NCBI GenBank assembly: GCA_947503365.1
Contig: CANNDT010000143.1
Location: forward strand, 1 to 8,704
DNA length: 8,704 nt
Direction: 5' to 3'
DNA from: CANNDT01 sp945876205
GTDB lineage: Bacteria; Acidobacteriota; Vicinamibacteria; Vicinamibacterales; UBA2999
This document shows positions 5,078 through 8,704 of this stretch, piece by piece (the first letter of the stretch is position 1; every line of letters begins with the position of its first letter). The position numbers and the translations under genes are program-made. Below the pieces are notes generated by a model. That model had not been told where the DNA came from. It did no database searches and saw nothing but the letters and a program-made list of their open reading frames with translations.

Positions 5078-6515
5078 CCCCTGCACCCTGGTCATCTTCG
5101 GCGCGTCGGGCGACCTGACGCGCAGAAAGCTGCTGCCGGCGATCTATAACCTCGCGGAATCGGGACTCCTGCCGGAGTCGTTTGCGATTCTCGGCGTGGC
5201 GAGGCCTGCGATCGATCAGGACGCCTACCGCACCCAGATGCGCGCGCAGGTCAAGCAGGCCGAAGGCGAGCCGCTCGAGCCCGGGAAGTGGCGCACGATC
5301 GAAGAGCGCCTCTACTACGTGCCTGGCGAGTTCGACGACCCGGGACTCTACGAGCGCGTCAAGCAGGCGCTGACCGACATCCAGCAGCGTCATCGGGCGC
5401 CGGCGAACTACCTGTTTTATTTCGCCACTCCGCCGGATCTTTTCGCGCACGTGGCGCGGCACCTCGCCGCGGCGGGGCTGACGAGCGAAGACGAGGGCTG
5501 GCGGCGCGTGATCATCGAGAAGCCGTTCGGCTACGACCTCGAGAGTGCCGGAGCACTGAACGCGGAGCTCATGCGCGGCCTGGGCGAGTCGCAGATCTAC
5601 CGGATCGACCACTACCTGGGAAAGGAAACCGTCCAGAACATCCTGGCCTTCAGGTTTGCGAACGGCATCTTCGAGCCGGTGTGGAATCGCCGCTACGTCG
5701 ACCACGTGCAGATGACCGTCGCCGAGGAAGAGGGCATCGGATCGCGTGGCGCGTACTACGACCAGGCGGGCGCGCTGCGCGACATCGTGCAGAACCACAT
5801 GTTCCAGCTGCTGACGCTCGTCGGCATGGAGCCGCCGGTCTCGTTTCACGCCGAAGACGTGCGCGACGAGAAGGTCAAGGTGCTGCACGCCGTTCCGCCG
5901 CTGACTCCTGAGGACGTTCGCCTGCACGTCGTCCGCGGGCAGTACCAGGGCTACCGCCAGGAGAGGAACGTCGCGCCCGACTCGCACACCGAAACATTCG
6001 TCGCGATGCGGCTGCTCCTCGACAACTGGCGCTGGGCTGGCGTGCCGTTTTACCTGCGCACCGGCAAGAAGCTTCCCCGCCGATCGACCGACATCTCCGT
6101 CCACTTCAAGCCGGCGCCGTTCACGCTGTTCCGCGAGACTCCAGTCGAGCGCACCAACCCGAACGTGCTCGTCCTGCGCATCCAGCCAGACGAATGCATC
6201 TCGCTCTCGTTCGACGCCAAGGCGCCGGGGCCGCTCGAGCGGCTCGAAACGGTGACGATGGATTTCAGCTACGCGCGGTATTTCAAGGTCGAGCCGAGCA
6301 CCGGCTACGAGACGCTGCTCTTCGACGCGATGTCTGGCGACCAGACGCTGTTCCACCGCATGGATATCGTCGAAGCCGGATGGAGCGCCGTCCAGCCGAT
6401 CCTCGACGAGTGGAAGAGGGATGCGTCTCCGGTGCCGACCTACACGCCAGGCACGTCGGGACCCGCTGAAGCCGATCGGCTGATCCAGCAGGACGGTCGA
6501 AAGTGGCGAGAGTAA
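5058..6515 (+). CDS. zwf: Glucose-6-phosphate 1-dehydrogenase
   Basis: This 485-residue enzyme catalyses the first step of the oxidative pentose phosphate pathway, oxidising glucose-6-phosphate to 6-phosphogluconolactone with NADP+ or NAD+. The nucleotide-binding motif GASGDLTRRKL is at 15-25. EKPFGYD (154-160) lies in the active site. The signature RIDHYLGKE (182-190) includes substrate-binding His185 and Lys189. His247, in the NHM of DIVQNHMFQ, corresponds to the catalytic base region. RTGKKL (334-339) is the conserved C-terminal domain motif. The length is normal and no key residue is missing. The ATG at 5058 is preferred over the GTG at 5040, which would add six residues of no family similarity. 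It overlaps gnd by 20 bp and pgl by 13 bp, so the three are surely co-expressed. Confidence 0.96.
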   Translation: MSNPRADPCTLVIFGASGDLTRRKLLPAIYNLAESGLLPESFAILGVARPAIDQDAYRTQMRAQVKQAEGEPLEPGKWRTIEERLYYVPGEFDDPGLYERVKQALTDIQQRHRAPANYLFYFATPPDLFAHVARHLAAAGLTSEDEGWRRVIIEKPFGYDLESAGALNAELMRGLGESQIYRIDHYLGKETVQNILAFRFANGIFEPVWNRRYVDHVQMTVAEEEGIGSRGAYYDQAGALRDIVQNHMFQLLTLVGMEPPVSFHAEDVRDEKVKVLHAVPPLTPEDVRLHVVRGQYQGYRQERNVAPDSHTETFVAMRLLLDNWRWAGVPFYLRTGKKLPRRSTDISVHFKPAPFTLFRETPVERTNPNVLVLRIQPDECISLSFDAKAPGPLERLETVTMDFSYARYFKVEPSTGYETLLFDAMSGDQTLFHRMDIVEAGWSAVQPILDEWKRDASPVPTYTPGTSGPAEADRLIQQDGRKWRE

Positions 6516-7234
6516 CTGTCGTCGAAGACGAGGTTCAGCTCGCCTCGACCGGCGCGCTCCGAATCACGACCCTGATCGAGCTCGCGATCGCGGAGCGCGG
6601 CAGCGCCGTGCTCTGCCTGAGCGGCGGACGGACGCCCGAGCGTCTCTATGAAACGCTCGCCGACCAGCGCGAGCCGTGGCGCACGCGCATCGACTGGAGC
6701 GCCGTCCACGTCTTCTGGAGCGACGAACGGCACGTGCCGCCGGATCATCCGGACAGCAACTACGGGATGGCCTACCGGACGCTGTTGTCACGCGTCTCAA
6801 TCCCACCAGAGCAGATCCACCGGATCGAGGGCGAGCGTCCCGATGCCCGCGAGGCGGCGCGCGACTACGAAGCCGAACTTCGCGATCGCACCATCGACGT
6901 GGCGCTCCTCGGCATCGGCGAGGATGCGCATATCGCGTCGATCTTTCCGGGAAGTCCGCTGGCCGATGAACGAAGTGTTCGCGCGGCTGCGGCGTGGGTC
7001 CCGCACCTGCAGGCGTGGCGCATCACGCTGACACCGCTGGCGCTGCTCGCCGCGCGCGGGACGATGGTGATGGCATCGGGGCCGAAGAAGGCGGACGCCG
7101 TGCGCGCGGCGCTGGCGCTGCCGGAGGATGTGACGCGCTATCCGGCGCAGCTGCTTCGCCGCGCCGAAGACCGCGTCGAATGGGTTATTGACCGCGCTGC
7201 CGCTCGATCGCTTGACGCGCCGACCGCGCAATGA
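6503..7234 (+). CDS. pgl: 6-phosphogluconolactonase
   Basis: This 243-residue enzyme hydrolyses 6-phosphogluconolactone from Zwf to 6-phosphogluconate for Gnd. It belongs to the DevB/Pgl family, related to glucosamine-6-phosphate isomerase. Motifs in order are LSGGRTPERLY (39-49), FWSDERHVPPDHPDSN (71-86), GIGEDAHIASIFPG (137-150), WRITLTP (172-178) and PAQLL (214-218). The third motif is usually GMGxDGHTASLFPG; here DGHT is changed to DAHI, but the catalytic His143 remains. The GTG start at 6503 overlaps the end of zwf by 13 bp; a weak AGGA (6490-6493) lies nine bases upstream. The last 50 bp overlap the end of the opposing TVP38 gene. It is the last gene of the operon, and no clear terminator follows. 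Confidence 0.94.
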   Translation: MARVTVVEDEVQLASTGALRITTLIELAIAERGSAVLCLSGGRTPERLYETLADQREPWRTRIDWSAVHVFWSDERHVPPDHPDSNYGMAYRTLLSRVSIPPEQIHRIEGERPDAREAARDYEAELRDRTIDVALLGIGEDAHIASIFPGSPLADERSVRAAAAWVPHLQAWRITLTPLALLAARGTMVMASGPKKADAVRAALALPEDVTRYPAQLLRRAEDRVEWVIDRAAARSLDAPTAQ

Positions 7235-7796
7235 GCGTCGTCGCCACCACCGTCGCGACCAGTCCCACCGCCATCAGCACGTAGTAGGCGACGTCTTTCG
7301 GCGGCGAGACGCCGGCCGCGAGCACCGCGACATCACCGACGACCTTGCCGTAATAGGCGTACATCACGATCGCCGGAATCATTCCGACCAGCGCAATCAC
7401 GAAGTCGCGATACCGCACGCCGCTGAGCGCCAGCGCATAGTTCAGCAGGTTGAAGGGGACGAGCGGCGAGAGGCGAAGCAGGAACATCACCCAGACGCCC
7501 TCGCCTCGGACAGCCGACCGCACCGCGGTGACGCGCGGGTCGCGAGTGACCCGTGCAAGCCATCGCGATTGCGCCAGCGGTGCGGCGACCGCGTAGACGG
7601 CGGACGCACCGAGCGATGCGCCGACGAACACGATCAGGCTCCCCTTCCAGACGCCGAAGAGCGCGCCGGCGGCCACCGTCAGAAAGAATGCGGGCGCCAG
7701 CGTCACGGCCGCGACGACGTAGAGCGCGATGAAGACGACAGGGCCCCAGGGCCCGAGCTTCGCGAGGCGAAGAAGAACCGGCGCCAGCCAGTCCAT
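7185..7796 (-). CDS. TVP38/TMEM64 family (DedA-like) membrane protein
   Basis: This 203-residue integral membrane protein belongs to the TVP38/TMEM64 branch of the DedA/VTT superfamily. Some members of this superfamily act as lipid scramblases or flippases, but the function here is unknown. Hydrophobic segments lie at about 18-38, 40-72, 102-125, 131-152 and 168-192. The family signature is seen in LLRLSPLVPFNLLNYALALSG (106-126): an Arg followed by Ser-Pro-x-x-Pro-x-N-x-x-N-Y-A. A second Gly/Pro-rich half-helix, LAPAFFLTVAAGALFG (33-48), completes the pattern. The ATG at 7796 is chosen because GGAGG (7805-7801) lies four bases before it. A GTG one codon earlier (7799) would be too close to that site. 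The start overlaps the stop of the upstream hypothetical gene as TGATG, implying coupled translation. The 3' end overlaps pgl by 50 bp. Confidence 0.85.
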   Translation of the reverse strand: MDWLAPVLLRLAKLGPWGPVVFIALYVVAAVTLAPAFFLTVAAGALFGVWKGSLIVFVGASLGASAVYAVAAPLAQSRWLARVTRDPRVTAVRSAVRGEGVWVMFLLRLSPLVPFNLLNYALALSGVRYRDFVIALVGMIPAIVMYAYYGKVVGDVAVLAAGVSPPKDVAYYVLMAVGLVATVVATTLIARSARQAIERQRGQ

Positions 7797-8509
7797 CACT
7801 CCTCCGATGACGTGGGGGGATCGGCGGCTGCCGAGGAGTCTCGATCTGGGTGCGATGGCTCGGCCGCGCCGGGTGCGGCCGCGGGACGACGCGATCGCCG
7901 GCGCCGCCTGGCAAAGACGTGGGAGAGACGTTCGAGCGCCTCCGCCGCCTGCTGCAAGCCGGTCGTGATCTCGTCGGCGTCAGTCCAGTTCGTCGTATTG
8001 AGCCGTTCGCACAGCGCCAGCAGCGCTTCCTGGCGCGCAGGGTCGCCGGTGCGCTTCGGGACGCGCTCACGCAACTGCGGATACCAGATCGCGAGAAACG
8101 CGATCTGCTCGTCAGGGGTCGCGCCTTCGATCACCGACGGCACAGCCGGACGTTGGGGCTGCTGCTGCGCCGGTGGCGCGGCCGCCGCGTCTGCGCGGGG
8201 CGGCGGCTCGACGGCGGCTCGCGGCGCCGCCGGAGACTCGCGCCTGCGCGGGCGCCGCTGATCGGACACCGGCTCGACCACCTGCTGGTTGTCGAGCACC
8301 GCCTTCCAGTCGAAATCGATGTCCGGATGTTGGCTCTCGAGCATCCGCAGGACGTCAGGCTCGAGCGGATTGCGGCCGACGCGAACGCCGCCAGGGGAGC
8401 GGAACACGTACAGGATCCGCGACCGCTGGCGATGGCCTTCGCGGTACCAATGCATCAGGTACGTCGTTTCGTACCCGCGCTTGTCACGGATGACGCGCAG
8501 GAAGGGCAC
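7796..8509 (-). CDS. Uncharacterised two-part protein with basic patch
   Basis: This 237-residue protein cannot be assigned to a named family. Residues 1-75 form a compact, probably beta-rich domain rich in Arg and aromatics (FLRVIRDKRGYETTYLMHWY, then RILYVFRSPGGVRVGR and HPDIDFDW). A Pro/Ala/Arg/Gln-rich, probably disordered linker follows (about 78-125). A second, helical part spans about 129-200, from TPDEQIAFLAIWYPQL to GLQQAAEALERL. The protein ends in a strong basic patch, RRRRRSRR (201-208), then an acidic Ser/Asp/Glu tail. There is no signal peptide or membrane segment. The basic patch suggests nucleic-acid or membrane-surface binding, which is inference. The GTG start at 8509 lies six bases after the preceding gene's stop without a good Shine-Dalgarno. 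Its stop overlaps the TVP38 start, so the three minus-strand genes look like one operon. Confidence 0.75.
   Translation of the reverse strand: MPFLRVIRDKRGYETTYLMHWYREGHRQRSRILYVFRSPGGVRVGRNPLEPDVLRMLESQHPDIDFDWKAVLDNQQVVEPVSDQRRPRRRESPAAPRAAVEPPPRADAAAAPPAQQQPQRPAVPSVIEGATPDEQIAFLAIWYPQLRERVPKRTGDPARQEALLALCERLNTTNWTDADEITTGLQQAAEALERLSHVFARRRRRSRRPAAAPGAAEPSHPDRDSSAAADPPTSSEE
7801..7805 (-). promoter_or_regulatory. Ribosome binding site GGAGG of the TVP38 gene
   Basis: On the minus strand GGAGG lies four bases before the ATG at 7796 and one base before the alternative GTG at 7799, so it favours the ATG. It is inside the last codons of the upstream gene, so ribosomes finishing that gene could re-initiate here. 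Confidence 0.55.
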
Positions 8510-8515
8510 GGGGCG

Positions 8516-8704
8516 CTACTTACGCTTCTGAGACCTGGACGAACCCGACGTCTTCTTGCGCGCGGCGGGACGCGCCGCCGGACGCGTGGTCTTGCTCTTG
8601 GCAGCCGGCTTGGCTTTGCGTGCCGGCGCCGGCGCCGGCGCCGCACGACGCGCCGGACGGGCGGCCGCCGTGCGGCTGGTGCGTGCACTGGGTGCCGCGG
8701 GGCG
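8516..8704 (-). CDS. C-terminal tail of an Ala/Pro/Lys/Arg-rich protein, partial
   Basis: The last 62 codons of a minus-strand gene are visible; its start lies beyond the window. The frame is open to the edge and ends at TAG (8518-8516), six bases before the next gene. The visible part is almost only Ala, Pro, Arg, Lys, Ser and Thr, for example ARKAKPAAKSKTTRPAAR, and ends in SRSQKRK. It resembles the disordered, DNA-binding tails of bacterial histone H1-like proteins and the basic tails found on some Ku proteins and topoisomerases. Without the N-terminal part the protein cannot be named. An alternative frame on the same strand (8455-8688) is even more Arg-rich but overlaps the next gene's start and is rejected. 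Confidence 0.6.
   Translation of the reverse strand, partial: RPAAPSARTSRTAAARPARRAAPAPAPARKAKPAAKSKTTRPAARPAARKKTSGSSRSQKRK
8622..8642. repeat. GCCGGC short tandem repeat
   Basis: Three consecutive GCCGGC units followed by GCC. On the minus strand they encode alternating Ala-Pro in the basic tail. The unit is itself a palindrome, so the tract can form hairpins and is prone to slippage in steps of two codons, which would keep the reading frame. Confidence 0.6.

Noticed and set aside
4821..6356. 511-codon open frame antisense to gnd and zwf
   Set aside because: It is opposite two certain enzyme genes and is very rich in Arg, Val and His, as expected from the complement of GC-biased codons. 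It has no domain or start signal.
7188..8261. 357-codon plus-strand open frame opposite the TVP38 and hypothetical genes
   Set aside because: Its sequence is Arg/His/Asp-rich without motifs, while the opposite strand encodes a clear membrane protein and a coupled gene.

Overview
The window is GC-rich and densely coded, with many genes overlapping by a few bases. It most resembles a chromosomal segment of an Acidobacteriota member. The best clue is a secreted VWFA-related protein of the type expanded in that phylum; the short, probably NAD-linked 6-phosphogluconate dehydrogenase and the uncharacterised small proteins fit an environmental, poorly studied lineage. The phylum call is inference. 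I see no rRNA, tRNA, CRISPR array, insertion sequence or phage gene.

Left part (1-2369, all plus strand). The first 231 bases are non-coding but structured: two competing hairpins and a perfect 8-2-8 inverted repeat. They precede a 64-residue Cys/His-rich small protein with a good Shine-Dalgarno sequence. Then come a beta-class DNA methyltransferase with no visible restriction partner and a LysR-type regulator whose start codon lies inside a near-perfect inverted repeat, which suggests autoregulation.

Middle part. A secreted VWFA-related protein (minus strand) meets the LysR gene tail to tail. It is transcribed divergently from a four-gene plus-strand operon, rpiB - gnd - zwf - pgl. This operon encodes the whole oxidative pentose phosphate branch plus one ribose-5-phosphate isomerase. 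Glucose-6-phosphate passes through Zwf (6-phosphogluconolactone), Pgl (6-phosphogluconate) and Gnd (ribulose-5-phosphate) to RpiB (ribose-5-phosphate). The genes are separated by 8 bp or overlap by 13-20 bp, so co-transcription is very likely.

Right part (minus strand). A cluster reads towards the pgl end: the C-terminal tail of an Ala/Pro/Lys/Arg-rich protein running off the window edge, a two-part hypothetical protein, and a TVP38/TMEM64 (DedA-like) membrane protein. The membrane protein's 3' end overlaps pgl by 50 bp on the opposite strand.

A pattern across the window is that genes at the head of a transcription unit (methyltransferase, lysR, VWFA gene, rpiB) have a -10-like hexamer about 5-10 bases before the start codon and no Shine-Dalgarno, as expected of leaderless or nearly leaderless mRNAs. 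The small Cys/His protein and the TVP38 gene instead have clear GGAGG sites. No complete unknown defence or mobile system is evident. The strongest candidates for new biology are the small Cys/His protein with its structured upstream region, and the uncharacterised protein beside the TVP38 gene.
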